Shown here: in pieces, positions 25,276-33,230 of the stretch | Layout of the letters: every line of letters begins with the position of its first letter | Numbering within the stretch: the first letter of the stretch is position 1 | NCBI RefSeq assembly: GCF_000473365.1 | Contig: NZ_AXBK01000001.1 | Location: 46,164-110,163, forward strand | Direction: 5' to 3' | From: Adhaeribacter aquaticus DSM 16391 | GTDB taxonomy: Bacteria > Bacteroidota > Bacteroidia > Cytophagales > Hymenobacteraceae | Length of the DNA stretch: 64,000 nucleotides | The notes under the pieces: model-generated | Seen by the model: only the letters and a program-made list of their open reading frames with translations | What the model was told of the DNA's origin: nothing | Database searches by the model: none | Position numbers and translations under genes: made by a program

Positions 25276-25526
25276 CTAACCGGCATCACAAATAAAATAA
25301 TAGTGCTTATTCTGCTTTATTCCAAGCTGCTCCATCCTGAACTTTACCGCCTCAATCGGGTCTGATGTTTCTACTGAAAGTGTTCCTTCTCATAGGAGTC
25401 AATTAGGAAAGAAAGCACCTCCAGTTCATCGCCTTCGTGCGTATCAGGCGCTGCGTCTAAAATCTTTTCCAGCCTCTGAAGTGCCAATTAATAATTTTCC
25501 TCTGTTTTTATTAATTTAATATTCAT
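25276..25526 (-). pseudogene. higA-type antitoxin relic
   Basis: Minus strand from ATG 25526: MNIKLIKTEENY, TAA, LALQRLEKILDAAPDTHEGD, ELEVLSFLIDSYEKEHF, then after a frameshift VETSDPIEAVKFRMEQLGIK and a stop where the XRE helix-turn-helix should begin. Without the lesions this is a normal HigA N-terminal domain. The ATG overlaps the TGA of the glycosyltransferase gene (ATGA), so it was probably translated by coupling. No higB toxin gene is adjacent. Confidence 0.75.
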
Positions 25527-27058
25527 CTGTTTCTAGCGTAGTTTTTTGTTTCATTAATTTCTTCTTGTATTCTTTTGTTGATGTTTACTTTAGCTCCTAA
25601 AAAAGTGTAAATGGTGGTTCTGTATTCCCTTGCAAATGGATTTGTTACGGAGTCAGATATGAGTGCAGTATGGAAAAATGGACCGGTTTCCTCTAATTCG
25701 CTGTTCCTGCCTGCATAGCTTTTCACCCTTATCAGATGATTATATGGTTGGTTGAGGTGAATCCAGTTAACATAGTCTGCATTGAAGGAAACCGCTTTGA
25801 AATTCTTATTGGTGTAGTAATTGATGGCTCCGGCCTGGCCATAGTTGTCGCAGAGTACCAACGTATTACCTGGTTCAGAAAGATTCGAATAGATGCTATC
25901 CACTTTGCAGGCCAACTCTTTCCACCCGAGCATGTCGGCAAAGTCCTGTGGCAATGAATGGTCTTTGCCGTCTTCCCACCGAAGCAATCCCAGGTTCTTG
26001 TACCGCTTTTCATGTTGCAGGATGTATCCTGGGCTTTTATTGGGGAAAGCCAAATTATACATTGGGATAAAAAACAGGATCGGCATAGCAATGGCAACGG
26101 GCTGCAAATATCTTCTCCACCCATTTTTCAGAATGTCGGCAAGAAAAACAGCACCGAAAGCGATATAGATGGGGTACAGGCCTATAGCGTAATAATCTTT
26201 CGCCTTGAAATAAATAAAAACAGCAAGCGTAAAGAGGATAGCCCAGAAAAAGGCTTTATACTTTTGAAAGGGCTTGTAAAACAACAAGGCATACAGGGCT
26301 GCCAGGATAACGAACAGAGAGCCTATATAAAAAAGCAACTGCGATTTCAGAAAACCCCACCTGTCCACATTTATTAACTGGGTAGCAGTCAGTTCTTTCA
26401 TATGATGGAAAACCGGGAACCCGTTAAAGTACTGCCATAATACGTTTGGAGAGATGAGCAGCAGCCCTAAAAGCATGGCCAGGTAAAGGTGCTTCCTGGC
26501 CAGTACCTCACGTTGTTCTGTCATTAAAATTGCCGGAAAAAGGCCTATCAGCAAAAAGACAATGTTGTACTTGTTCAGAAAACCTATGGCAAATACAATA
26601 GCTCCATAATACAGCCACTTTGGTTTTTTTGAATTAAAGTATTTTATGACAACAAAGTAAAGCGTCGTCCAGCACAGAACGTCTAAGGAGTTAGGTTGAA
26701 AGAGTGTATTAAGTCTTAACAGAGCGGAAAACAAAACGCCGGTAGCCCCTAAAAGTAAGGCGACTAAACTACCGCTTAGTTCTTCTATCGTTTTCCAAAC
26801 GACCAAAATGGTTAAGGCACCAAACAGGGCAGGAAAAAACTTAACCCAGAACACACCGTTGCCCAGTATCTTGATGAGAGAGGCAATCCAGGCAGTCATG
26901 GGAGGTATGGATACATACCCCCACGCCAAATGGTTCGCCTGGTCAAGGTGGAGGTATTCATCACGTTGCAAATCATATTCAGGGCTTATCAAAATGTACT
27001 GTAATAGAAATTTTAAGACGATACACCCTATTAGGATTAATGCTTTTCGTGTCATCAC
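25523..27058 (-). CDS. Glycosyltransferase family 39 (ArnT/PMT-like) membrane protein
   Basis: A 511-residue integral membrane protein with about 10-12 hydrophobic segments in the first 360 residues. The catalytic first loop is seen in SPEYDLQRDEYLHLDQANHL, with the Asp-Glu pair typical of GT-C enzymes, then WGYVSIPPMTAWIASLIKIL as in ArnT-like proteins. The C-terminal 150 residues form a soluble periplasmic domain (FADMLGWKELACKVDSIYSN; VLCDNYGQAGAINYYTN). Such enzymes move a sugar from a polyprenyl-phosphate donor to a lipid or protein. It lies at the edge of the cassette-like array but lacks a matching attC, so it is probably not a cassette itself. Confidence 0.85.
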   Translation of the reverse strand: MMTRKALILIGCIVLKFLLQYILISPEYDLQRDEYLHLDQANHLAWGYVSIPPMTAWIASLIKILGNGVFWVKFFPALFGALTILVVWKTIEELSGSLVALLLGATGVLFSALLRLNTLFQPNSLDVLCWTTLYFVVIKYFNSKKPKWLYYGAIVFAIGFLNKYNIVFLLIGLFPAILMTEQREVLARKHLYLAMLLGLLLISPNVLWQYFNGFPVFHHMKELTATQLINVDRWGFLKSQLLFYIGSLFVILAALYALLFYKPFQKYKAFFWAILFTLAVFIYFKAKDYYAIGLYPIYIAFGAVFLADILKNGWRRYLQPVAIAMPILFFIPMYNLAFPNKSPGYILQHEKRYKNLGLLRWEDGKDHSLPQDFADMLGWKELACKVDSIYSNLSEPGNTLVLCDNYGQAGAINYYTNKNFKAVSFNADYVNWIHLNQPYNHLIRVKSYAGRNSELEETGPFFHTALISDSVTNPFAREYRTTIYTFLGAKVNINKRIQEEINETKNYARNR

Positions 27059-27234
27059 ATACTGTGGTTTAAATTAATACCAACGATTGGGTAGCTAACG
27101 GGAGGTGGCATTTTGAAGCAATACAGAATCAATCAAGCACAAATTTTAATAGATGTAAAAAGCATGATTTAAGTAGAAAATACCCATATAGGGGTGGGTG
27201 CATTTAGCAGTAGGCTTGATTTTCTAGAACACTA

Positions 27235-27735
27235 TCATACACCCAATCTTAACTCGTATTCAATTTCGGAGCCGTCCCAATCGGCTATTCTTACAAAATT
27301 GAGTCGTTCAAGAAGCTTAATTGCGTCCTGGTTTTGCTGACTGGTTAGAGCCCAAATACGGTTCAGGCCCATAATATTCAGCCCAAATTCAATTGCCAAT
27401 GACATGGCAAAAGTCATAAAACCCTGCCCCCGGTATTGAGGCAGTAAAACACAGCCTAGTTCGCCTTCCCCCTTGTCTAGTCCACGGTAGTACCCGCAAG
27501 TCCCTACAATGTTATCCGTCAGTTTATCTGATATGCCCCAATGGATTGAATTGCCGTCCAAATAGTCCCTGTTGATTTTTGACAGCATTTCTGTCGCCTG
27601 TTGGACAGTTGTGGCCTGGACGGAGTCATAAAACGAAATCTCAACAAGGTCTTTGATATCCGCTGTTAGAATTTGCCTAAGCAATACTTTGTCACCTGAG
27701 ATATTTGGGAAAGAATTGTATGGTGGTAGTTTCAT
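27235..27735 (-). CDS. GNAT family N-acetyltransferase
   Basis: A 166-residue RimJ/RimL-type acetyltransferase: NISGDKVLLRQILTADIKDL, WGISDKLTDNIVGTCGYYRG, LGCVLLPQYRGQGFMTFAMS (acetyl-CoA loop Q/RxxGxG/A) and LNRIWALTSQQNQDAIKLLE followed by LNFVR. It would acetylate an amine, perhaps the N-terminus of a protein or a small molecule. Downstream lies the putative array edge and upstream the compact attC-like site at 27768-27816. GNAT genes are among the most frequent integron cassette genes. Confidence 0.9.
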   Translation of the reverse strand: MKLPPYNSFPNISGDKVLLRQILTADIKDLVEISFYDSVQATTVQQATEMLSKINRDYLDGNSIHWGISDKLTDNIVGTCGYYRGLDKGEGELGCVLLPQYRGQGFMTFAMSLAIEFGLNIMGLNRIWALTSQQNQDAIKLLERLNFVRIADWDGSEIEYELRLGV

Positions 27736-27767
27736 TTTAACTGTGATTGTACCTTATAATGATTAAT

Positions 27768-27816
27768 GCTAACGGTTTTACTATGGTGCTTTTAAACACT
27801 ATAAGATTTGTTATGC
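27768..27816 (-). repeat. attC-like site between cassettes (compact)
   Basis: Minus strand: GCATAAC (R''-like), a stem TTATAGTG...CACCATAGTAA, and CCGTTAGC (R'-like). The stop codon of the upstream gene (27792) falls inside the site, a typical cassette property. Confidence 0.6.
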
Positions 27817-28208
27817 TTTCGTAGTCTTTTACCTTTATTCAAAATAACCCAAATAAGAATAGAGAAAGAAAATGTTATAACAGCAAAGTATTTCTCAAAA
27901 TTTATTTTAGCTACAATGTTTCCGATAGTGTTTAAGACAAACAACACCAGAAAAGTCCATAAAACAATGTTCACAATTTTCAGGGATACAATCTGCTTCA
28001 CATACTCTCCTTTTATCAAAAGAACAAAACCCAGAAAGAAATTGATTGCTAAAAATATTAATTCGAACACGTACATCTCAGCATCACTTTTCAATCTACC
28101 ACTCCATGTGATTTCATAGGGAATAACTTTGAAAAGAATAGCTATGTGAAAAATCGTGATAGCTACGATTAGCCACAACATTATTTTAATTGCAATTCTC
28201 TTATCCAT
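27792..28208 (-). CDS. Four-helix membrane protein, paralogue of 38093-38476
   Basis: A 138-residue protein with four hydrophobic segments (IKIMLWLIVAITIFHIAILF; LIFLAINFFLGFVLLI; KIVNIVLWTFLVLFVLNTIG; FAVITFSFSILIWVILN) and a basic tail. Between the first two lies VIPYEITWSGRLKSDAEMYV, which is nearly the same as VIPYQITWGGRLKTDREMYL in the gene at 38093. Function unknown. It is flanked by attC-like sites at 27768 and 28235, and its stop lies inside the former. Confidence 0.65.
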   Translation of the reverse strand: MDKRIAIKIMLWLIVAITIFHIAILFKVIPYEITWSGRLKSDAEMYVFELIFLAINFFLGFVLLIKGEYVKQIVSLKIVNIVLWTFLVLFVLNTIGNIVAKINFEKYFAVITFSFSILIWVILNKGKRLRKHNKSYSV

Positions 28209-28234
28209 ATTCTTATAATTTCAATCTTTATGAC

Positions 28235-28364
28235 GCACAACGTCAATCGGCTATTTATCAGTTGCCTATTGGTGAGCTGAGTACTTTCTATAAGTAAGAA
28301 ATATTAATGGTTGAACAAACTTCCGGCAGACAAAAGCGGCAATTTTAAATAGCCAGTGTTAGTG
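28235..28364 (-). repeat. attC-like site
   Basis: About 130 bp. R''-like CACTAAC at 28358-28364 and R'-like GTTGTGC at 28235-28241 (minus sense). Inner arms GGCTATTTATCAGTTGCC at 28249-28266 and GGCAATTTTAAATAGCC at 28338-28354 pair with one bulged base. The R'' side continues TTAGTGGCAATT (28359-28370), a 12-bp exact inverse of the start of the cassette at 29564-29575. Confidence 0.7.
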
Positions 28365-28385
28365 GCAATTGTAATATTTTAGCCC

Positions 28386-29489
28386 TTAATCAAATTTTTT
28401 TGGTATGGTGTAAGGAACATTAAACAAAATGCTAAGGATCCCGACGGCAATATCATTGTTATTGATACTTGTTCCATTAGAAGTGATTATAAAGGAAATA
28501 TTATCTTTTGGAAAATATCCATACATTGAATTAAAACCATCAATGTGCCCTGTATGTCCGTAACTAATACTTCCTTCAAATTTATTTTCACCTAATCCAA
28601 GTCCATATTCGTCTCGGGTTTCTTTCATAGCTTTCAAACTTGACTTTGAAATTACTTTACCATTAAAGACTGCCTCCGTGAATTTAAGCACATCCGTTGG
28701 AGTGGAAACTATTGCTCCCGCTCCTGAAAAAATATTTAGATTTGTTTCTGGCAGTTTTTGCCAGTATTCAGCCCAATCATAAGAATAACTTTCATTATTC
28801 TGGGTTTCAATTTTACCACCAAAATAAGTATTTAGTAATCCCAGCGGTTGCACAATGTTTTCTTTTAATATTTCTGCATATGTTTTTTGATAAATTTTTT
28901 CTAGTATATATGATAACAAAACATAATTGGAATTGCTATACATTGCCTTTGAATCCGGTGTAAAGTCGCTTCCGGCTTTTATAATGATGTCTACCATTTC
29001 GCTTTCAGACTTACCTATAAATCTGTATTTGAAATAACTTTCATCTTTGCTAAAATTATGAATTCCGCTCCTATGATTTAATAAACTTCGTATTGTAATT
29101 TTATTAGCATTAGGTACCATCGGAAAATATTTTTCAAGCGTTTGATCTAATTTAATTTTCTTTTCATCTACTGCTTTCAATACCAAAACAGCAGTAAATG
29201 TTTTTGTAATCGAACCTATTCTATATTTTGTGTTTATATGCGCTTTGTAATTATTTTCAATATCCGCATATCCAATGTTTTTACTATAGACAACATGGCC
29301 ATTTTGGGCAATTGCAATTCCCCCCATAAATTTTTTGCTTTGTTCAACAGAATTTAATAGACTGTCAATTTTGGCAAGATTTAGAGCTTGGGAATATACT
29401 GAACCAGAACCCAGAACAAGAACTATTAAAGCCAATGCTCTATTGAACCTGAATTTAGGTGATTTTAGAAATTGTAGATAAAAAATCAT
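28386..29489 (-). CDS. Exported serine hydrolase (class C beta-lactamase-like)
   Basis: A 367-residue member of the beta-lactamase/penicillin-binding family with N-terminal signal (ALALIVLVLGSGSVYSQ). Catalytic motifs: YRIGSITKTFTAVLVLKAVD (SxxK), MYSNSNYVLLSYILEKIYQK (YSN, the YxN motif) and SISYGHTGHIDGFNSMYGYF (HTG). Such proteins in Bacteroidota are mostly peptidases or esterases rather than antibiotic-resistance enzymes. It is flanked by attC-like sites whose ends match over 12 bp, the best-supported cassette of the array. Confidence 0.85.
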   Translation of the reverse strand: MIFYLQFLKSPKFRFNRALALIVLVLGSGSVYSQALNLAKIDSLLNSVEQSKKFMGGIAIAQNGHVVYSKNIGYADIENNYKAHINTKYRIGSITKTFTAVLVLKAVDEKKIKLDQTLEKYFPMVPNANKITIRSLLNHRSGIHNFSKDESYFKYRFIGKSESEMVDIIIKAGSDFTPDSKAMYSNSNYVLLSYILEKIYQKTYAEILKENIVQPLGLLNTYFGGKIETQNNESYSYDWAEYWQKLPETNLNIFSGAGAIVSTPTDVLKFTEAVFNGKVISKSSLKAMKETRDEYGLGLGENKFEGSISYGHTGHIDGFNSMYGYFPKDNISFIITSNGTSINNNDIAVGILSILFNVPYTIPKKFD

Positions 29490-29567
29490 TGTTATATTTT
29501 AATGCGAAGCTGCTTAAATAATCTTACTTATACTCCAGTATCTAGGGTCGTCAAAATTGCGAAAATT

Positions 29568-29635
29568 GCCACTAATGGACTGATGCATACAGAGCCTTAA
29601 GCATTGGCGAAAGGTTATGTATAAACTCTGTTAGC
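29568..29635 (-). repeat. attC-like site (weaker)
   Basis: Minus strand GCTAACAGAG ... CTCTGTATGC ... CCATTAGTGGC: R''-like GCTAAC, R'-like with A in place of G (ATTAGTG). The following TTAGTGGCAATT is the exact inverse of the end after the next gene. Confidence 0.5.
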
Positions 29636-29642
29636 TACTGTT

Positions 29643-30845
29643 TTACTTTTTTGCTTGTAGCCTATCCAGTTTCTTTCTGGTCCCAGCTACTTCCTGCAGC
29701 GTCAATGCTTTTGTGAATGCTTCAATGGCCTGCTTTTTATTGCCTTTCTCCACATAATAGTCCCCCATAGAGTCATACACATTGGCGCTGGCGGGGTAGT
29801 TGTCGATGTTCATCTTGAAAAAGCTGTACGCCTTTTCATACTGTTTATTACCCATGGAAATATACCCCAATAGGTTAACTGTGCCTTGCGAAGGCAGCAC
29901 GGTATACTGCATCATGGAAGATACGCTACGGTAATGGTCTTTGATATAGGCCACCGTGATGGTAGTATCCTGTAAGTCTTTGCCCAGTTCATACTTTTTG
30001 AAGATGAAACGCAGCGCGTCATACTGAGAGAGAAGCGGCAACGAGGAGTGGTTTTCCTCTGGATAAAATTTCCAGGCCCAATGCAGGTTCTTACTTTTTC
30101 GGAGAATTTCTCTGAACTGAAAGCTGTTGCGCACATTGCCATTGGCATACACTGTGTCTTTGATAACCCTGACTGTGTCCATTCCATTCTTCATGGTGTT
30201 AGACGCTGCATAGTAGAGGCTTTTATTAGCGTAGTCTTGTTTGGTGAAGGCTTCCTGCGCTTGCTTTATGATGAGGTGGTTGTCCCACCAGACGCTGGGG
30301 TCCATGACCACGTAGGAGTTGAACAAGGCAGGGTAATTAACTAATGCATGAAGGACTGCTAGCCCGCCAAGGGAATGGCCCACATACATGCGATAAGGAT
30401 GCGTGTTATAGTTGGATTCAACATAAGGCATAAGTTCCTTGTGGAGAAACGAAATGAATTTCTCTCCTCGGCCTGAGTTTTCAAAATCTGAGTCTACCAT
30501 TCCGTCCCGGCTAAACATGGAGCGGGTAGGAGTTAAATCGGCTCCCCTGTCTTTGTTCATGATTCCGACCACAATCATCTTGGGCATCCTGCCAATGGAA
30601 CTTAGTTCAGCCACCATCCCCGTCATGGAATGGAAAAAATCCTTACCATCCAGCAAGTACACTACAGGATAACGCTCTACTCCGGCAGACTTGGGTACAT
30701 AAATCCATACTTCTCTATCTTCATCTAAGATGGAAGAATGGATGGTAAATCTTTTTCCAATAGAAATTTCGTTATTAGTTTGATTAGAAGACTGACCGAA
30801 GCAGAAGGCAGGAAAAAGTAAAAGGATAAATAGGAGTAATCTCAT
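29643..30845 (-). CDS. Secreted esterase of the Fes/IroE (PF00756-like) type with C-terminal TPR region
   Basis: A 400-residue protein with signal peptide (RLLLFILLLFPAFCFGQ). Alpha/beta fold: REVWIYVPKSAGVERYPVVY and LLDGKDFFH, then YRMYVGHSLGGLAVLHALVN (nucleophile Ser in GHSLGG) and WKFYPEENHSSLPL (His). The last 100 residues are TPR-like (LLGYISMGNKQYEKAYSFFK; SMGDYYVEKGNKKQAIEAFT). Related esterases hydrolyse siderophore esters or sterol/acyl substrates. It is a diverged paralogue of 31684-32895 and 49663-50469. Flanked by attC-like sites at 29568 and 30868, whose ends match 8 of 10 bases. Confidence 0.85.
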   Translation of the reverse strand: MRLLLFILLLFPAFCFGQSSNQTNNEISIGKRFTIHSSILDEDREVWIYVPKSAGVERYPVVYLLDGKDFFHSMTGMVAELSSIGRMPKMIVVGIMNKDRGADLTPTRSMFSRDGMVDSDFENSGRGEKFISFLHKELMPYVESNYNTHPYRMYVGHSLGGLAVLHALVNYPALFNSYVVMDPSVWWDNHLIIKQAQEAFTKQDYANKSLYYAASNTMKNGMDTVRVIKDTVYANGNVRNSFQFREILRKSKNLHWAWKFYPEENHSSLPLLSQYDALRFIFKKYELGKDLQDTTITVAYIKDHYRSVSSMMQYTVLPSQGTVNLLGYISMGNKQYEKAYSFFKMNIDNYPASANVYDSMGDYYVEKGNKKQAIEAFTKALTLQEVAGTRKKLDRLQAKK

Positions 30846-30867
30846 TTATAAATTAATTGTAAATAAT

Positions 30868-30998
30868 AACTAACGGTTAGTATATGGCTTGTGGTGGTTT
30901 ACGGAGCGCTTTCCTTTCTGCACGAAACATACTTGGCTAAAAGCAGAAAACCTTGAATTTACCATTGCACCCGCCACAAGCTATATACAGTGTTGTAT
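30868..30998 (-). repeat. attC-like site
   Basis: 131 bp. R'-like GTTAGTT (30868-30874) and R''-like ATACAAC (30992-30998, minus sense). Arms TATATGGCTTGTGGTGG at 30881-30897 and CCGCCACAAGCTATATA at 30971-30987 pair in 15 of 17 positions. Confidence 0.7.
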
Positions 30999-31005
30999 GG
31001 TGTAC

Positions 31006-31425
31006 TTAACTTTTGTCTGTGATTCTTTTAATTTTTCCATCCTCAAATTCAAATTCTGATTTTCCTTTCAATTCCAAAGTATCTCCTGAATTAAGTCCGT
31101 TGGGTAAATCAATAGCCAGTATTGCTTTGTAGTCAATGTTAATCATCGCAATTGAGTCTCTAAACTCCCACGATTCTATTGTCTGTTTCCTTTGTTTGAA
31201 ATATTGTTTTGCTGATTCTGCTTGTTCTCTGAAACTTTTTAATCCTTCCGTTCTCAAGTCAACTTTACCATCGGAGACATTTTCGAAAACAATATTTTCA
31301 TCGAGATTTTTGGTCATTCCGTCTATGTCAAAATTATTGTAAGCATTGACATAGCTTTCAACTATTTGTTTTTTTTGTACCTCCATATCTTTTTTAGTTT
31401 GACAGCCGAAGTTCAGAATTAACAT
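31006..31425 (-). CDS. NTF2-like (SnoaL/DUF4440-type) protein, 5' end probably lost
   Basis: A 139-residue protein with VQKKQIVESYVNAYNNFDID, GMTKNLDENIVFENVSDGKV and SGDTLELKGKSEFEFEDGKI, the cone-shaped NTF2 fold used in enzymes and ligand binders. The N-terminus MLILNFGCQTKK looks like the end of a lipoprotein signal whose first residues are missing: the frame is open upstream (VDVFSVL) but no start codon follows. Between it and 31684 no attC is seen, so a rearrangement has probably removed both the cassette start and the neighbour's attC. Its own 3' attC is at 30868. Confidence 0.65.
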   Translation of the reverse strand: MLILNFGCQTKKDMEVQKKQIVESYVNAYNNFDIDGMTKNLDENIVFENVSDGKVDLRTEGLKSFREQAESAKQYFKQRKQTIESWEFRDSIAMINIDYKAILAIDLPNGLNSGDTLELKGKSEFEFEDGKIKRITDKS

Positions 31426-31683
31426 TAAAACTGAAAATACATCTACTCTCCCCGCACGATGTAAATTTCAGGCAGATGGTTGCTGGATGATAGTATGCTT
31501 TGCCTATGCTGCCGAGCTGCTTTTGCTAAAAATAATGAGTGGCAACTACACCTGCTTATCGGCCACTTTTGTGGCCAAACCCTGCTGGATCTTTAATTTA
31601 ATAATCAATTAACCTTTCTTCCAGTTGCTCATTATTTTTCTAGGCACTTAAATTTTAAATGTTGTTTAAAAAAGCGGGTAAAA

Positions 31684-32895
31684 TTATTTCTTCTTTGTTA
31701 ATTCGTTCAGCTTAGCTCTGGTTTCTGGTATCTCCATGACAGCCAGTGCTTTTTTATACCATGCGATAGCGTTCTTTTTATCTCCTACAGCCTTGTAGTA
31801 ATCCCCAAAAGAGTCCTGGAGGTTGGCATCCTTGGGATAATTGAGCACGTTCATGTTAAACAGCTGCCGAGCCACGTCATATTTCTTCTGGCCCAAAGAA
31901 TAGTATCCCAAGTTGTTGACCAGGTTGGCCCCGGGGAGTATCTGGTAGCCCAGCTCTTTGGATACCCGCCGGTAATGTTCCGCGATCAGCGATGGCAGAT
32001 CGGGGTGGTTTATCTGGGAGTCCCCTGTTGGGAAGGCATAGTAGTCAAAGAGGAAGCGGAGCGCATCATAAGAGGCAATGAATGGGACAGTGTTGTGGGA
32101 CTCGTTCTCGTAGTAGGCGTGCCTGAACCTCAGTTTATTCCCCGGGTGTCTGCGAATATGGCGGACCAGGTCAAGGTTATAGCGGATCAGTTCGGTCTGC
32201 TCGGTGGTATCCGACTGCACCGCCGTGGTGTCCACCCCCTTCTCCATTCGATTAGCCATGGCAAGGAACAGCGTTTTGCCCTCGTATCCGCCCTTTCCAA
32301 GCGCTGACTTGCTTTCATCCAGCACCCGGTGCTTGTCCCACCAGATGGCGGCATCTATGGCGATGTAGCCGTTGAACATGTCCTTGTTATGAGCCATTGT
32401 CTGCATCACCATCAACCCGCCAAGGGAATGGCCCCATAAGAGTTTATAGGGCGCAGTCGGGTGGTTTGAGTCGATGTGCGGAATCAACTCCCTTTCTATA
32501 AAGGAGAGAAATTTCTCGCCCCCTCCGGAATTATGCACACCACTTGTATTGTTTGCCACAGCCGTTGGCGTCAGATCCCGGCTTCTATCAGTATTAGCGA
32601 TGCCCACCACTATCATAGGCGGACAAAGGCCCAGCTGTGCCAAACGCTCTACGGTTACTGCAACAGAGCGGAAATTGCTTTCCCCGTCTAACACATACAG
32701 AACGGGGTAAGTCTGGGTGGAGGTAGCTCTGGTCTGTTTGCCCGCATAGGGCGTGTATACCAGCAAGTGCCGTTGCTCATTCAGAACAGAGGACTTGACG
32801 CTGTCCGCAAAGCCTAAGCTGAACTTCATCTGCGATTGCGCCGTCGCACCAAAAACTGTAAAAAATAAAATGAGAAAGTTGAAAAAGTACTTCAT
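31684..32895 (-). CDS. Secreted esterase of the Fes/IroE type with C-terminal TPR region
   Basis: Starts best at ATG 32895 (MKYFFNFLILFFTVFGATAQ, a signal peptide); the frame is open to 32976. About 403 residues. RHLLVYTPYAGKQTRA, YPVLYVLDGESNFRSVAVTV, LLWGHSLGGLMVMQTMAHNK (Ser) and FRHAYYENESHNTVPFIASY (His) define the hydrolase; NLGYYSLGQKKYDVARQLFN and DSFGDYYKAVGDKKNAIAWY are TPR helices. Visibly richer in G+C than the genes on both sides, consistent with a separate origin. The start side is bounded by the attC-like site at 33090; the end side has no attC. Confidence 0.85.
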   Translation of the reverse strand: MKYFFNFLILFFTVFGATAQSQMKFSLGFADSVKSSVLNEQRHLLVYTPYAGKQTRATSTQTYPVLYVLDGESNFRSVAVTVERLAQLGLCPPMIVVGIANTDRSRDLTPTAVANNTSGVHNSGGGEKFLSFIERELIPHIDSNHPTAPYKLLWGHSLGGLMVMQTMAHNKDMFNGYIAIDAAIWWDKHRVLDESKSALGKGGYEGKTLFLAMANRMEKGVDTTAVQSDTTEQTELIRYNLDLVRHIRRHPGNKLRFRHAYYENESHNTVPFIASYDALRFLFDYYAFPTGDSQINHPDLPSLIAEHYRRVSKELGYQILPGANLVNNLGYYSLGQKKYDVARQLFNMNVLNYPKDANLQDSFGDYYKAVGDKKNAIAWYKKALAVMEIPETRAKLNELTKKK

Positions 32896-33089
32896 ACTGG
32901 GACGTTTAACTATATGTGTTAATTTCAAATGCTTGTTGATACTATCAACCTGTTTATTTTTTACATTTACTAGCAATCATTAAAGCGTACAGAAACCTGC
33001 TGCTCTTCAAGTACGATTTGCGAGGTAGGCGTACATCGGAATACAGGTAGGCTAATGTAAACTAATAACCTCTTCTTTTTATAAATATT

Positions 33090-33216
33090 CGCTAACGGCT
33101 AAGGCTATAGCAAGTGCGGGTTTAAAATCAGTTTCTTGTCCGCCATCGATAGCTTATTAGTTGCAGTTACTGCAAAATAATCATACATCCCGCATTTGAT
33201 ATAGTCGATGTTATGC
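33090..33216 (-). repeat. attC-like site
   Basis: 127 bp. R'-like GTTAGCG (33090-33096) and R''-like GCATAAC (33210-33216, minus sense). Arms AAGGCTATAGCAAGTGCGGG (from 33101) and CCCGCATTTGATATAGTC (to 33206) pair in 15 of 18 positions. GTTATGCGG at 33210-33218 is an exact inverse of CCGCATAAC at 34801-34809, the start of the same cassette. Confidence 0.75.
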
Positions 33217-33230
33217 GGTCGGCTTTCATT

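Noticed and set aside
25523..27210. Glycosyltransferase as an integron cassette, with a site at 27092-27208
   Set aside because: A CCCGTTAGC R'-like sequence is present at 27093, but no paired arms and no complementary end after the glycosyltransferase were found.
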